Positions 28,241 to 38,857 of a stretch of 64,000 nt of DNA are shown piece by piece; within the stretch, counting starts at the first letter, position 1; each line of letters starts with the position of its first letter. Origin of the DNA: Terrilactibacillus laevilacticus (GTDB lineage Bacteria > Bacillota > Bacilli > Bacillales > Sporolactobacillaceae); the NCBI RefSeq assembly GCF_006517395.1, contig NZ_VDCY01000006.1:62001-126000 (forward strand), in the 5' to 3' direction. The position numbers and the translations under genes were made by a program. Under the pieces are notes generated by a model. It saw nothing but the letters and a program-made list of their open reading frames with translations. It was not told the DNA's origin and searched no databases.

Positions 28241-29722
28241 TTACTTTGCTGTCCTTGTTTTTATAAAACCTGCCCTTTTCTCCGCTCTTCTATCAATCAT
28301 CCAATAGACCATACTCACGATAATCATAACCGTCATCAAAACAGAATAATATTCAATGGCGTTAATTAGTCCAATCCAATGCGCAATAAATCCAAGACCT
28401 AATACAGGAATACTAACGCCTAAATACGTTAACACATAAAATGAGGCAATAATGTCACCACGTTGTTTATCTGGTGAAATGTTATTCGTCAATGCCAGAC
28501 TGCCTGCAAAAGTCGGTCCATGTCCAAATCCAATTAAAATGGTGGTTAAAAATAATAAGAAAAGAGATTGTGTTACTAATGTTAAAACCAAAGCCCCTAG
28601 TCCTAAGATTAATAGAAGATATCCTATTAATACTAAATTTTGTACAGGTAGCTTTTTAAGAATTATTTGACTCACGGTTGAAATGATAAGGACGAGAGCA
28701 ACGATAGATCCTGAGATAACCAAATTAGAGCTTCCAACCAATTGATTCGTATAACTCGGAATAACCGAAAGCATTAAACTCATAATTGACCATGCTACAA
28801 AAGATGTCATGCCCGATAAATAGAATCGTCCGCGAATGGTTTTTGGGACAGAAGGTTTATGAAGTTGAATCGTTTTCCGAGGTCTAACTTTTTCACTCAT
28901 ATATAAGAGTCCAATAAAACCTGGAACGGCGAGCAAGATATGAATCAGATAAGAAAGTTTAGTAGGAAGCGGAGCATATTCGCCCAAAAATCCGGACAAT
29001 ATGGGGCCAAGTGCATTTCCCACTGTGACAGCCATTGCGCCAACGAAAGCAGCCTTGATTCTGTTTTGCTTTACATCTAATTCCGTTAATGCTGCAACAG
29101 CGACACCGTTTAACATACCTACAGACAGACCTTGGAAAACACGAGAGATTAAGAGCATTTCTATGTTATTCGATAATACAAAGAATAAAGATCCGATGAT
29201 GGTGAAGAACACGCCTGGAATGAGTAGTTTCCTTCTTCCCAATTGATCAGATAATTGACCAGATATAATAATCGTCGGAATGACGACAATAGCATAAATG
29301 GCAAATAGGAGTGTAACCATGCTTGGTGATAAATGCCATGTAGTACGGTAGACAGCGAGTAGTGGAGAAGGAATATTCGTTCCAAGAAGGGTGATGAATA
29401 GACTATATGCAACGAGCCAAAATGCTATGGTACGATTGGAAAAAATACGATGTAACCGATTGCCAATAACGTTTAGTAGAGGATTTTGATCCATCACATT
29501 CACTTGAATCACATCAATTAGGCTTTCTAGCTGCTTCAAGACTTTTTCAAGATTGTTATCTTCAATTGTAAGCGAAATTCTCATTCTTGATGTATGTCGT
29601 TCTTTGTACTTTCCAACCGTTAATGAATCAATATTAAGCCCTGATTGACTAAACAAACTGGAAACTTGAGTTAATGTGCCTGGCTGGTTTTTTACAATGA
29701 CCGAAATTTGGTGCGTTTGCAA
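28241..29722 (-). CDS. ACT domain fused to an MFS transporter
   Basis: 493 residues. Residues 1-80 (HQISVIVKNQPGTLTQVSSL, then SGLNIDSLTVGKYKE) look like the ACT domain of acetolactate synthase small subunit IlvN/IlvH, a regulatory amino-acid-binding fold. From about residue 95 there are 12 membrane segments of an MFS exporter, with the motif SGQLSDQLGRRKLL between segments 2 and 3. The frame is continuous and no stop or restart is seen at the join. ALS activity domains are absent. A ligand-gated amino-acid exporter is a reasonable inference. A LysR regulator gene diverges from it. Confidence 0.85.
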   Translation of the reverse strand: MQTHQISVIVKNQPGTLTQVSSLFSQSGLNIDSLTVGKYKERHTSRMRISLTIEDNNLEKVLKQLESLIDVIQVNVMDQNPLLNVIGNRLHRIFSNRTIAFWLVAYSLFITLLGTNIPSPLLAVYRTTWHLSPSMVTLLFAIYAIVVIPTIIISGQLSDQLGRRKLLIPGVFFTIIGSLFFVLSNNIEMLLISRVFQGLSVGMLNGVAVAALTELDVKQNRIKAAFVGAMAVTVGNALGPILSGFLGEYAPLPTKLSYLIHILLAVPGFIGLLYMSEKVRPRKTIQLHKPSVPKTIRGRFYLSGMTSFVAWSIMSLMLSVIPSYTNQLVGSSNLVISGSIVALVLIISTVSQIILKKLPVQNLVLIGYLLLILGLGALVLTLVTQSLFLLFLTTILIGFGHGPTFAGSLALTNNISPDKQRGDIIASFYVLTYLGVSIPVLGLGFIAHWIGLINAIEYYSVLMTVMIIVSMVYWMIDRRAEKRAGFIKTRTAK

Positions 29723-29909
29723 CGATCAATTCCTCCGTTCAAAAATTCTCGAACAAGGCTTATAGGAAACTTCTCCTTTACCCGTCTATTTTTAACAGAT
29801 TTCTTTAACTATATTTTTATGATATCATCCTATTGGGTATATGGATAATATCTGTTTTATTTGTTTATCATACCTAAAAGGTATAATCAGTATGGAGGAA
29901 TCAGAAGCA

Positions 29910-30812
29910 ATGGATATTAGACAGCTCCGCTATTTTTTAGCTATAGCTAAGGAAGGACAAATTACTCGAGCCGCAAAGAAACTGAACATTGAACAACCTC
30001 CATTGAGTCGTCAATTAAAAATGATCGAAGAAGAACTCGGTGTCACGTTGTTTGATCGAAGTGGAAGACAAATGAAATTAACCGAAGCCGGAACCATTTT
30101 ACAAGCTAAAGCAGAAAGTATTATTCAACAACTTAATGAAACGGTGACTGAGATACAGGAAATAGATCAAGGTATCCAAGGCATGCTTTCCATTGGTTCT
30201 GTATTCTCATGCGTATCCTTATTACCGCAAAAAATAGCTTTGTTTCGCGAACAATATCCACGCGTCACCTTTAAAATTTTAGAAGGGGATCATTCCGTAT
30301 TAGGTGAGTATTTAGAGAGCCGGAATATTGAATTAGTCTTAACAAGACTTCCCTTTGAATCAAATTACGATCCAACTAGATATTCAACACTAAGTCTACC
30401 CTCCGATCCTTTTGTCATTGTGGTGCCTAAGAACCGGAATTGGCGCCCTTCTCAGTCTTCCTTTTTATTAAAAGACTTAGAAAATATTCCCCTTATCGCT
30501 TTAAAAAGTGATCGAACCATTCAACTGAATGAAAAAATTGTCAACGAATGTCGGCGGTTAGGCTTTGAACCGAATATTATATGCGAATGTTCAAGTGTCT
30601 CCATCACGATTGCACTTGTTATTGCCGGAATAGGTGTCACGATTCTCCCTAAATCTGTCCTATCTTCTTTTTCCATTTCTGATATAGAGTTATATGACTT
30701 ACCTGATATCACAGTGCAATCGGAAGTAGGAATTGTGTGGTTGAAGAATCGCTATCTTTCCAAAAGCGCAAGGCGGTTTATCGAGTTGTTTGAATGGGAT
30801 AACGAGGAATAG
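29910..30812 (+). CDS. LysR-family transcriptional regulator
   Basis: About 300 residues from the ATG at 29910 (MDIRQLRYFLAIAKEGQIT); GGAGG lies 12 bases upstream and an ATG at 29892 is an alternative. The winged helix-turn-helix is ITRAAKKLNIEQPPLSRQLKMIEEELGVTLFDR. The rest is a substrate-binding effector domain, including AGIGVTILPKSVL. It diverges from the ACT-MFS gene across 187 bases, the usual layout for a LysR regulator and its target. The intergenic region has a palindrome ATGATATCAT at 29818-29827. Confidence 0.88.
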   Translation: MDIRQLRYFLAIAKEGQITRAAKKLNIEQPPLSRQLKMIEEELGVTLFDRSGRQMKLTEAGTILQAKAESIIQQLNETVTEIQEIDQGIQGMLSIGSVFSCVSLLPQKIALFREQYPRVTFKILEGDHSVLGEYLESRNIELVLTRLPFESNYDPTRYSTLSLPSDPFVIVVPKNRNWRPSQSSFLLKDLENIPLIALKSDRTIQLNEKIVNECRRLGFEPNIICECSSVSITIALVIAGIGVTILPKSVLSSFSISDIELYDLPDITVQSEVGIVWLKNRYLSKSARRFIELFEWDNEE

Positions 30813-31316
30813 TACCTGCCTTTGAACTATCAATATTTTAGAATTTATATGGAATCTATTCATACTAAGATCCAATCTTTCAAACCCGAAAGGAATATCA
30901 TAGCTGCGTGTGTACATGACGCTGAGAAAATCACGGTAAACTGCCATATAGGAAATCAGACCTAATTATTAGAACTAATTAACCTATTAAAAACAGAACT
31001 CGATTAAAACGATCGTAGTAAACTATGGATTATCGTGATTTTATCTTAGATTTAAAAAAAGAAGGTGTACTTAAAAGTATGGTTTTTATGGACTAATAGA
31101 TGTATTAAACAGATCAGGAAATGGTCTCCTGCTGACACTGGTAGTATGTTCGTTCGTTATTACGGGTTATCTTCAAATATGTAATGAATAGGAAAAGAGA
31201 AATATAGAAATCAAGAAAATATTTGCAGCTTACTTACCTCGCTCGAAAAGAAGCAAAAGAAAAAGACAATACCAACTTAGCTGGCACTGTCTTTCATTAC
31301 TTGTAGGTTATGCTAT
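30813..31316. other. Intergenic region with cstA terminator
   Basis: About 500 bases without a convincing gene. A 23-codon frame at 31026-31097 (MDYRDFILDLKKEGVLKSMV) may be a gene scrap. At 31262-31293 AAGACA...CCA pairs with TGG...TGTCTT, most likely ending the minus-strand cstA transcript. Confidence 0.5.
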
Positions 31317-33119
31317 CTACTCTACTACACCTGTTTCCCTGCGTATTTTCGCAGCAGGATTATTCCAGTTATCCATCCAATTCTTCGCGGCAGTGACAAG
31401 GATGACTAGACCTAAAATTAGCATGAATATCGAAAGAATAGCATTAAGGACGCTATATCCAGGAGCCGCAGGATTCAGATAAACATGTTGCACCATCCAA
31501 AACCCCGCATAGTTGACGGTTACATAAAGGTATGCTAGCGGAATCAAACACGTCAACATATATCGCCTCTTATCCGCAAATTTAAGAATGATCGTAGCTC
31601 CGACAATTAATCCGATCGATGCCATCAGCTGATTGGAAACGCCGAATAACACCCAAACCGAACCGATATCTCCTGAGAAGAGCAAATAACCCCAGAGCAG
31701 GCAAGCCAAAGCACTGGCGAAAATATTACCTGGAACCCAGTCCACTCGTTTTAAAGGGCTGTAATAAGTACCTCCAAAATCTTGAATAAGATATCTGGCA
31801 ACACGCGTTCCGGCATCAATGGCCGTCAAAATGAACAACGCTTCAAACATGATGACAAATTGATAGAAGAATGCCGCAAAATTGCTGAACCACGAAATCC
31901 CTGTAAAAATATAGGTCATTCCGACAGCAAGTGTTACCGCACCGCCTGTTCGCCCCTCAAGATCCAAACCAATTTCCTGATTGAGCTGCGCCAGGTTCAC
32001 CGTTTGCATACCTAACGTCTTAAATACCTCTGGGGCCGAGTTGATTGCGAAATAATCTCCGGGATGTAGGGCTGTGGCCGCTACAAGCGCCATAATACCG
32101 ACCACGCACTCCACCAGCATGGCTCCAAAGCCGACAAATTTAATATCACTCCAGCGATCGAGCATTTTAGGCGTTGTTCCAGATCCGACGAAAGCATGAA
32201 ACCCAGAAATAGCACCACACGCAATCGTAATCGAAATGAACGGCCACACAGGACCATTTATGACTGGTCCCCCGCCATGAACGAATTCCGTTAATGCAGG
32301 CATTTGCAACGTAGGGTTTACGACAAAAACCCCCAAAATAAGTGCAACAAACACGCCTATTTTCATAAAGCTACTTAAATAGTCACGCGGTGCTAATAGT
32401 AACCACACCGGTAAAGCCGCAGCAAAAAATGCATAGAGTGGCAAAATGATCGATAACGTTTTTACATCGAACGTCAGCCATTCTCCGAGCGCCGTGTCCT
32501 TGATTAACGGTCCGCAGAACACCGCAACGATAATAAGCAAAAATCCAACTAGACTCGCAACCTTCAGATTTCCGGTTTTTCGATGATATAACCCGACAGC
32601 CATGGCAATTGGGATCGTAACCCCGACCGAGAAGGTTCCCCACGGATTACGTTCTAATGCATGGAGCACCACCATCGAAAGACCGGCCATCGTAATAGTA
32701 ATAATAAATAGCATGGCAAGCCCTGTACAAAAACCTGCTACCGGCCCTAATTCTTTCTTCGCAACTTCAGATAAAGATTCCCCCTTTTGTCGCATCGACG
32801 CAAATAATACGACTGTATCGTGTACGGCTCCTCCGATTACCGCACCAATCAAAAGCCAAAGGAGACTCGGAAGATAGCCAAATTGTGCCGCAAGAACAGG
32901 ACCTACGAGGGGACCAGCTGCAGCAATCGCAGCAAAGTGATGCCCAAAGGTGACCCAGCGATTTGTCGGTACATAATTCTTCCCATCCTCTAACTCGTGA
33001 GCGGGAGTCTTTTTGGAATCATCCAATTTAAGAACCTTTACAGCCATAAACGTGCCGTATAATCGATATGCTATCGCAAGGATGCAAATCGAGCCAATCA
33101 CCAACGTAATCGCATTCAT
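31317..33119 (-). CDS. cstA: Carbon starvation protein CstA
   Basis: 600 residues, about 16 membrane segments, the normal length for the family. HELEDGKNYVPTNRWVTFGHHFAAIAAAGPLVGPVLAAQFGY near the N-terminus and FHAFVGSGTTPKMLDRWSDIKFVGFGAML in the middle are its hallmarks. CstA-type proteins take up peptides or pyruvate when carbon is scarce. AAGGAGG precedes the ATG. No btsSR/lytST-type sensor lies next to it. Confidence 0.93.
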   Translation of the reverse strand: MNAITLVIGSICILAIAYRLYGTFMAVKVLKLDDSKKTPAHELEDGKNYVPTNRWVTFGHHFAAIAAAGPLVGPVLAAQFGYLPSLLWLLIGAVIGGAVHDTVVLFASMRQKGESLSEVAKKELGPVAGFCTGLAMLFIITITMAGLSMVVLHALERNPWGTFSVGVTIPIAMAVGLYHRKTGNLKVASLVGFLLIIVAVFCGPLIKDTALGEWLTFDVKTLSIILPLYAFFAAALPVWLLLAPRDYLSSFMKIGVFVALILGVFVVNPTLQMPALTEFVHGGGPVINGPVWPFISITIACGAISGFHAFVGSGTTPKMLDRWSDIKFVGFGAMLVECVVGIMALVAATALHPGDYFAINSAPEVFKTLGMQTVNLAQLNQEIGLDLEGRTGGAVTLAVGMTYIFTGISWFSNFAAFFYQFVIMFEALFILTAIDAGTRVARYLIQDFGGTYYSPLKRVDWVPGNIFASALACLLWGYLLFSGDIGSVWVLFGVSNQLMASIGLIVGATIILKFADKRRYMLTCLIPLAYLYVTVNYAGFWMVQHVYLNPAAPGYSVLNAILSIFMLILGLVILVTAAKNWMDNWNNPAAKIRRETGVVE

Positions 33120-33499
33120 TTTGTTTTGCCTCCTTTTTTCAATGTATTGGCATTATACTCAAAATCACCGCTACCGGAAACGCTTTCATAATAAATGAAG
33201 AGAATAAATTGATTTAGCTTCTTGATACCGATTCTTGCTGACTTCTCTAATAGGTTTTTCCTTGCAATAAAGAAAGGATAATTTGAAAATGCGATGACTC
33301 CATTGTTTTAATTTATGCTGATGGAAGATGATGCAACACTGTTTCAATAAATAAAAGAACGCTTAAGTCAGTGGACTTATGAAGTGCCGCTGTCCTTGAT
33401 TTCGGCAAGGCGATGGAAGCATTGACTTGCAATAAACCTGGATATAGTAATTATAGATATTCAATTGCCCAAATTTGACGGATTTCACTAGTGCCGTAT
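33120..33499. other. Intergenic region, no gene seen
   Basis: 380 bases upstream of cstA. Some of the right half may be the far decayed end of the epimerase pseudogene, but no reliable similarity remains. No cre box was found near the cstA start. Confidence 0.4.
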
Positions 33500-33870
33500 G
33501 AATCGATCTCATTCCAATGTTTCGATGATCGTCTTTTGATTTTTTTGTACATGGCCGCCCAATCGCTGTTTAAGCTCTGCTGAGCTGACTTCCGCCCAAT
33601 TGATCCACAAATTTGATAAGGTTTTGAATGAATCGAATACCTTTTTCCCGTGTAGCTTCGTCTGGAGAAGCCAGATCCATGTCAGGCGATAGACCCAAAC
33701 AATAGGTCAATTCAATATTATGATCATCCGATATCCATTGTACTTTATTCATTTCCGTTGATCTTGCTCGATCATTCCAGGAAACGGTTCTACTTCGAGC
33801 GCATCAAAGCCTAGATTCGTAGTCCATAGTATGAGGTGTGGTTATATATCCGTTATTCCACTCTTGCGTA
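33500..33870 (-). pseudogene. Relic of a sugar epimerase (psicose/tagatose 3-epimerase-like)
   Basis: On the minus strand FDALEVEPFPGMIEQDQRK is followed, after a stop, by VQWISDDHNIELTYCLGLSP and DMDLASPDEATREKGIRFIQ, then FVDQLGGSQLS. This is the N-terminal part of a TIM-barrel sugar isomerase/epimerase (D-psicose 3-epimerase type). The frame breaks on both sides and the C-terminal catalytic half is missing. No sugar-use genes remain next to it. Confidence 0.65.
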
Positions 33871-34098
33871 AATATCCAAAATAAATCACCTCTTATTCTG
33901 TCTTACTTCACATCCTATAGATCGTGTAAGAATCTTTTAAAATCGAATAAATAATTTCACAAAAGAAAATTCTTAACTTAAGTGATGAGTGGTGAGTAAA
34001 GTGATGATGTCAAGTCAGTCTCGTCTCTATGTATTAAAAATACTTCTTATACAATTAAGAAGTCACAATCCTAAGAAATTTACTTTAAATGAGTTATA

Positions 34099-34317
34099 GT
34101 GTATGTTCAAAAAGGTGACAAATTAGAAGCAAGAAGGCTAAGAGCGGCGCTGTTTTGAGGACCGGCATTCCACATGACGTGGTAGCTTCAGGCGCCCGCC
34201 ACAGGACGTGAGCGATTTTAGTTGAAGGTCCTCCTGTATCCCACTACATGAGGACCGGAAAAACGAGTGGGCGCCGAGATTCGTAGCTTATCATTTGTTG
34301 ACTTTTTGAACAACCTC
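34099..34317 (+). mobile_element. MITE-like element, copy 2 (219 bp, long type)
   Basis: Begins GTGTATGTTCAAAAAGG, ends TTTTTGAACAACCTC, flanked by TTATA on both sides. It carries the extra internal segment with CCACATGACGTGG and GGCGCCCGCC hairpin sequences missing from the short copies. Confidence 0.85.
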
Positions 34318-34335
34318 TTATACGAATAAATAATA

Positions 34336-34364
34336 AGAGCATGTTTCTCTTTAAAACATGCTCT
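34336..34364 (-). terminator. Intrinsic terminator after the aldo/keto reductase gene
   Basis: AGAGCATGTTT pairs with AAACATGCTCT. It lies about 60 bases past the stop of the minus-strand gene at 34423. Confidence 0.65.
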
Positions 34365-34422
34365 CAAAGTGTACGCTTATCTTTTTTAGCTCTGTTAAAA
34401 CAATTTATCGTTTAACTCAATT

Positions 34423-35262
34423 TTAAAACTCCTCGTATTTGGCTGGATCCTGATTTTGTAACCGACCATTTGGCTGACTCAACTGACCAATCGTTTGCAT
34501 TTCTTCATCAGTTAACGAGAAGTCAAATAATGTTAGATTCTCTAGTTGACGCGCTGGAGATGACGCTTTTGGGATTGGCAATGCACCAAGCTGTATGTGC
34601 CAACGAAGAATAATTTGCGGAATTGATTTATGATGGCTGTCTGCAATCTGCTGAATCGTGCTATCCTCTAGCAATGTACTCGCTCGCCCAAGCGGACTCC
34701 AAGATTCTGTCACAATGCCATGTTCCCTATCCCATGCTCTCTGTTTTTCTTGAGAAAAGTAAGGATGCAGTTCGACCTGATTTACACTTGGGGTAACACC
34801 TGTTTCTTGAATCAAGCGTTCCAAATGTTCCGGCAGAAAGTTACAAACGCCAATAGAGCGAATAAGTCCCCATTTCTTAGCATCAATCAAGGCTCTCCAA
34901 GCATCGACATATAGATCCTTGCTCGGATTTGGCCAGTGTATGAGATACAAGTCATAATAATCTAATCCCGCTCGTAAAAGAGATTCCTGAATTGTTGTGA
35001 TAGCCTCGTCGTAGGCGTGATGCCGTCCAGGTAACTTAGATGTAATACGTAGTTGCTCACGCGGGACTGAACTGCGCCTTACCGCCTCACCGAGCGCCCC
35101 TTCATTCTCATAATTAAAGGCTGAGTCAAGTAAACGATAACCTACATCGATCGCGCTGACTATCGTGTTTACACCCGCTGCACCATTCAATTTGTACGTA
35201 CCAAAACCGATTGCTGGAAGTGTTAACCCGTCATTAAGCGTTATTTCTGGAATTGCATTCAC
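34423..35262 (-). CDS. Aldo/keto reductase
   Basis: 279 residues. The catalytic tetrad is visible: Asp46 and Tyr51 (LLDSAFNYENE), Lys76 (ITSKLPGR) and His109 (LYLIHWPNP). The NADPH-binding end is LPIPKASSPARQLENL. It reduces aldehydes or ketones, with no specific substrate evident from neighbours. The start ATG has AGGAGTGATCCTAGG upstream. Confidence 0.88.
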   Translation of the reverse strand: MNAIPEITLNDGLTLPAIGFGTYKLNGAAGVNTIVSAIDVGYRLLDSAFNYENEGALGEAVRRSSVPREQLRITSKLPGRHHAYDEAITTIQESLLRAGLDYYDLYLIHWPNPSKDLYVDAWRALIDAKKWGLIRSIGVCNFLPEHLERLIQETGVTPSVNQVELHPYFSQEKQRAWDREHGIVTESWSPLGRASTLLEDSTIQQIADSHHKSIPQIILRWHIQLGALPIPKASSPARQLENLTLFDFSLTDEEMQTIGQLSQPNGRLQNQDPAKYEEF

Positions 35263-35427
35263 CTAGGATCACTCCTTTCTTATTAATTTTTAATTTAACA
35301 CTATAGAATCTTTAAGTCTAACAAACTGCTATTCATATTCATGTTTTAAAGTGTTCAATAGAGAGGAAAGACTATATCGAAAAACGTTATTATATAATAA
35401 TGATTCAAGAATTTCATTCGTTTAACA

Positions 35428-36063
35428 ATGTCGTACGGTCCTGTTTTCCCAGGAAGTTATCAGTTAAAGAAAAAAATGATTAACGAGCTCGGTATTTTTA
35501 TAAAAAATGAAAAGATCTCAGTTTGGAGCAAAGAAAATTCAGTTACGGTTGATTCGAACATTCAAAAGAAGATTGTTCAGACAGTCCATCAATTCAATCA
35601 GGAAGTTTCCTTATGGGAAACAACTGAAAATGATCCCGCAAAACTGACATCGGCAACCCCAAATGTCCAAGATTATCAGACATCGTTGCGGAAACCGGAA
35701 TTTGATGCGGCTAAAAAATATATCACAGAAATCCAATCAGCCTACCTAGGTATGATCGTTGATATGGACAGCATCGATATTTGGTATAGTGGTGATCGTT
35801 GAAATGCTTCACGCGATATTTTCGTATCTTATAAATATGGAATAAAACTTAAAAGCCAACAACCATTCAAAGATTTATCCTATAAGCGCAGTCAGAAAAT
35901 CCGTCTCATTTTCGACAAAGAAGCGAAAAAGTGGTTGATCAATGGGTTAGATGATAATTATGTCACGGAAAGCACGGTTGATACATGGGATCATCAGGAA
36001 GATGTGAAAGTTTCAAACCCAAAAGTACAGACTTGGCATTCAGGAGGAGCAACTAACTTCTAA
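35428..36063 (+). pseudogene. TcaA/YvbJ-type membrane protein relic with in-frame stop
   Basis: The frame opens SYGPVFPGSYQLKKKMINEL, a TcaA-like extracytoplasmic domain, and runs to a TGA at 35800. The same frame then continues as NASRDIFVSYKYGIKLKSQQ to a stop at 36063, ending KVQTWHSGGATNF. The N-terminal zinc ribbon and membrane segment of TcaA-family proteins are missing. One nonsense mutation plus 5' truncation explain it. The 165 bases before it contain nothing recognisable. Confidence 0.65.
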
Positions 36064-36151
36064 AAGACTGCTTCTAAAGAAAATCCAAATCATTTATTTT
36101 ACTAAACTTATTTGTGATTTGTTTGACCCTAAAATTTATTTTTAACCCAAT

Positions 36152-36613
36152 TCACAATTCCTTTGTCATGTAAACGCTATTAGGGTCTTCAGTATAATTC
36201 GAAAATGGCTGACAATACTGAAATCCAAAACTTGCGTAAAGTCTTCTAGCTGGTTCAAAAGAATCCGTTGGTCCTGTTTCGAGACTTATTCTCAGGTAGC
36301 CACGACGTTTGGCCTCTTCAATGATGTGTTGGAGAAGCCCTTTTGCAACACCCTTTCTCAAATGTGCTGAAGATGTTCGCATCGATTTTATTTCTCCATG
36401 TTGTGGATCAAGTTCCTTAATGGCCCCGCAGCCTATACATTCCTCTCCTTCCCATGCACTCCAAAATGTGATTTCTGGCTTTCGCAAGGCTTCAAGATTT
36501 AATGCATGCATGCTTTCAGGAGGCGACTGCTCAGCCATACTATTAAAATGCTCGGTTACGAGTTTAATAACCTTGGAATCCGTTAAATCATCTATTTTAA
36601 ATTGCACATTCAT
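36152..36613 (-). CDS. GNAT acetyltransferase, YsnE-like
   Basis: 153 residues. The acetyl-CoA loop is MRTSSAHLRKGVAKGLLQHI (R-K-G-V-A-K) and the C-terminal part reads ISLETGPTDSFEPARRLYASFGFQ, typical of the YsnE/PanZ-like small GNATs. The N-terminal segment SPPESMHALNLEALRKPEITFWSAW is also characteristic. Substrate not determined. It stands alone, with a MITE-like copy just upstream. Confidence 0.8.
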   Translation of the reverse strand: MNVQFKIDDLTDSKVIKLVTEHFNSMAEQSPPESMHALNLEALRKPEITFWSAWEGEECIGCGAIKELDPQHGEIKSMRTSSAHLRKGVAKGLLQHIIEEAKRRGYLRISLETGPTDSFEPARRLYASFGFQYCQPFSNYTEDPNSVYMTKEL

Positions 36614-36661
36614 GACCCCCTCAAATTAACATTTGTGATTTGTTTAGGAATTTTATTAATA

Positions 36662-36815
36662 GTGCGTGTTCAAAAAGGCGATGAATTAGAAGCAAGAAGA
36701 TCAAGGCGGCGCTGTTTTGAGGACCGGAATGTAGGTTTTTACTACATGAGGACCGGAAAAACGAGTGGGCGCCGAGATTCGTAGCTTATCATTTGTTGAC
36801 TTTTTGAACAACCTC
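36662..36815 (+). mobile_element. MITE-like element, copy 3 (154 bp)
   Basis: Begins GTGCGTGTTCAAAAAGG, ends TTTTTGAACAACCTC, flanked by TAATA at 36657-36661 and 36816-36820. Short type, about 50 bases upstream of the GNAT start. Confidence 0.85.
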
Positions 36816-36952
36816 TAATAGTAAGTTCAACATTGGTATTATATCGATGTCCAAAGAATAGCATTGTTTATTTGATAGCAATACTCCCAATTTTCAAAAG
36901 TATACTGTCCCCTCACAACAACTTAGTGAACTTCTCCTTAAAACATCTTTAT

Positions 36953-36999
36953 AAACAACAACACCTGCGTTCTTATTTCTAAGTACACAGATGTTGTTA
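36953..36999 (-). terminator. Probable terminator of the permease gene
   Basis: AACAACAACACCTGCGT pairs imperfectly with ACACAGATGTTGTT around a long loop, just after the minus-strand permease stop at 37031. Confidence 0.5.
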
Positions 37000-37030
37000 A
37001 ATCATTTATCAATCATGAATGCATGATATC

Positions 37031-38413
37031 TTAACTCTTTTTCTGATCGACGGGAGGTTCAAAAGGTCGCTTGCCAATACCAAAAGCGTAATAACTCATG
37101 GCAACAAGCCCTAAGAAAATAACTCCGACAATAAGCGATAGACGTGTGTCATCATTGAACCACATACCGATCAATACGATGATTAAAAAAGCCATCGTTA
37201 AATAATTTGAAAAAGGCGCAAAGGGCATTTTGAATGGGTGTTTAGTCAATTCTGCTCCCTTTACTTTTCTGAACCGCATTTGACTTATGAGAATGGTAAA
37301 CCAAGGTATCATACCTGGGAGAACACTTGCACTATAGACATAGACAAAAATCTTTGGTGGTGCAATATAGTTTAAGACAACACCAACGGCTAAACCGATG
37401 AGAACGGCAATCGTACCGTACAATGGTACACCATTACGCGTGAGTTTCATAAAGAATTTCGGTGCTTGTCCATTTTCTCCTAATGTATAAAGCATTCGTC
37501 CTGCACTAAAAATACCGCTATTACAGCCAGACATGGCGGCTGTAATGACGACAAAGTTAATAATCCCAGCCGCTGCTGTAATCCCGACTTTTGCAAAAGT
37601 AGAAACAAACGGGCTTCCAAGTGAACCAAGCTCATTCCAAGGATATACCGTGACAATAACAAAAATGGCTCCAATATAAAAGATTAAAATACGCCAAATA
37701 GTACTTTGTATCGCATTGGTTAACGTTTTTTGTGGATCTTTTGCTTCGCCAGCTGTAATTCCAATGAGTTCAACCCCTTGATAAGCAGCAATGACGAGGG
37801 ATAGCGCAAAGAAAAATCCTGTAAAACCATTTGTAAAGAAGCCTCCATGTGCCCAAAGATTCGATAGACCGATGGCGTCTCCTCCATTACCAAATCCAAA
37901 GAAAATAAGACCAATCCCAGCAATAATCATTAATATGATGGTCACAATTTTAATCATCGCAAACCAAAATTCAAATTCTCCAAATGATTTAACGGAAACT
38001 AAATTCGCTGTTCCAAGAATCACCATAGCAATAATACCTGGTATCCAAGCAGGTAACTCTGGAAACCAATATTTCATGTACTCCCCAACAACAATAATTT
38101 CTGACATTCCAACAATAACCCATTGGAACCAGTTACTCCATGCAGTCATGTAACCTGCTAATGGATGTATGTACTTATGGCCAAATGTTGCAAAAGAACC
38201 TGTACTTGGTTCTAAGTACAACATTTCTCCCATGGCACGCATGATAAAAAAGATAAATACACCAGCAATGGCATAAGCAAGTAAGACAGATGGACCTGTC
38301 CACCCAATTGTGCTGGTCGATCCTTTAAATAACCCAACGCCAATCGTACCGCCTAGAGCGATCATTTGGATGTGACGCGCACCCAAACCTCTCTTCAGTT
38401 CTTTGTTCGCCAC
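37031..38413 (-). CDS. Amino-acid permease, AAT/APC family
   Basis: About 460 residues from the GTG at 38413 ([22 protein letters not shown]), chosen because GAGGAGG lies 8 bases upstream. Twelve membrane segments. [23 protein letters not shown] and [25 protein letters not shown] are the AAT-family signatures, like B. subtilis AlaP/YbgF/HutM. It would import an amino acid by proton symport; which one cannot be read. It is monocistronic. Confidence 0.88.
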   Translation of the reverse strand: MANKELKRGLGARHIQMIALGGTIGVGLFKGSTSTIGWTGPSVLLAYAIAGVFIFFIMRAMGEMLYLEPSTGSFATFGHKYIHPLAGYMTAWSNWFQWVIVGMSEIIVVGEYMKYWFPELPAWIPGIIAMVILGTANLVSVKSFGEFEFWFAMIKIVTIILMIIAGIGLIFFGFGNGGDAIGLSNLWAHGGFFTNGFTGFFFALSLVIAAYQGVELIGITAGEAKDPQKTLTNAIQSTIWRILIFYIGAIFVIVTVYPWNELGSLGSPFVSTFAKVGITAAAGIINFVVITAAMSGCNSGIFSAGRMLYTLGENGQAPKFFMKLTRNGVPLYGTIAVLIGLAVGVVLNYIAPPKIFVYVYSASVLPGMIPWFTILISQMRFRKVKGAELTKHPFKMPFAPFSNYLTMAFLIIVLIGMWFNDDTRLSLIVGVIFLGLVAMSYYAFGIGKRPFEPPVDQKKS

Positions 38414-38857
38414 TTCATTTCCTCCTCTTAGATGATCAAGTGCCCAAATCACTTCAGGCTTACGATGTTGTTTAGAAATGATGAAGTAGGCATCACTTTT
38501 TCAATCTATCAAAAGCTTACCTTCAAACCATTCTCACTTCATATGTCACATTTTAGCAATCGGAAAGGCGATTTTTTCATATCACTAATATCACCCAATA
38601 CCTTCTTTATAATAGTAAATTCCTCTGAAAAATACAATTGTTTTTTTGGGAGAGACATTTTGTTAAAGTAAAAAAACTTAGAAAAGATACACTTTTAGTA
38701 TACTTAATAGCATGGATTAGTGGTCTAGCTTCCTGAAATGTCGGCGAGCTTTAAGGGTAAAAAATTAAGACTTCTAAAAGCCTTAATTTCACCTTTTTTA
38801 CTTCTTTAAAAATCTGATAGATATCTTTGTAAAAAATTTAGAGAGGATTTCCTTATA

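Noticed and set aside
36602-36784. 60-codon plus-strand frame
   Set aside because: It crosses the MITE-like element; similar frames at other copies are broken.
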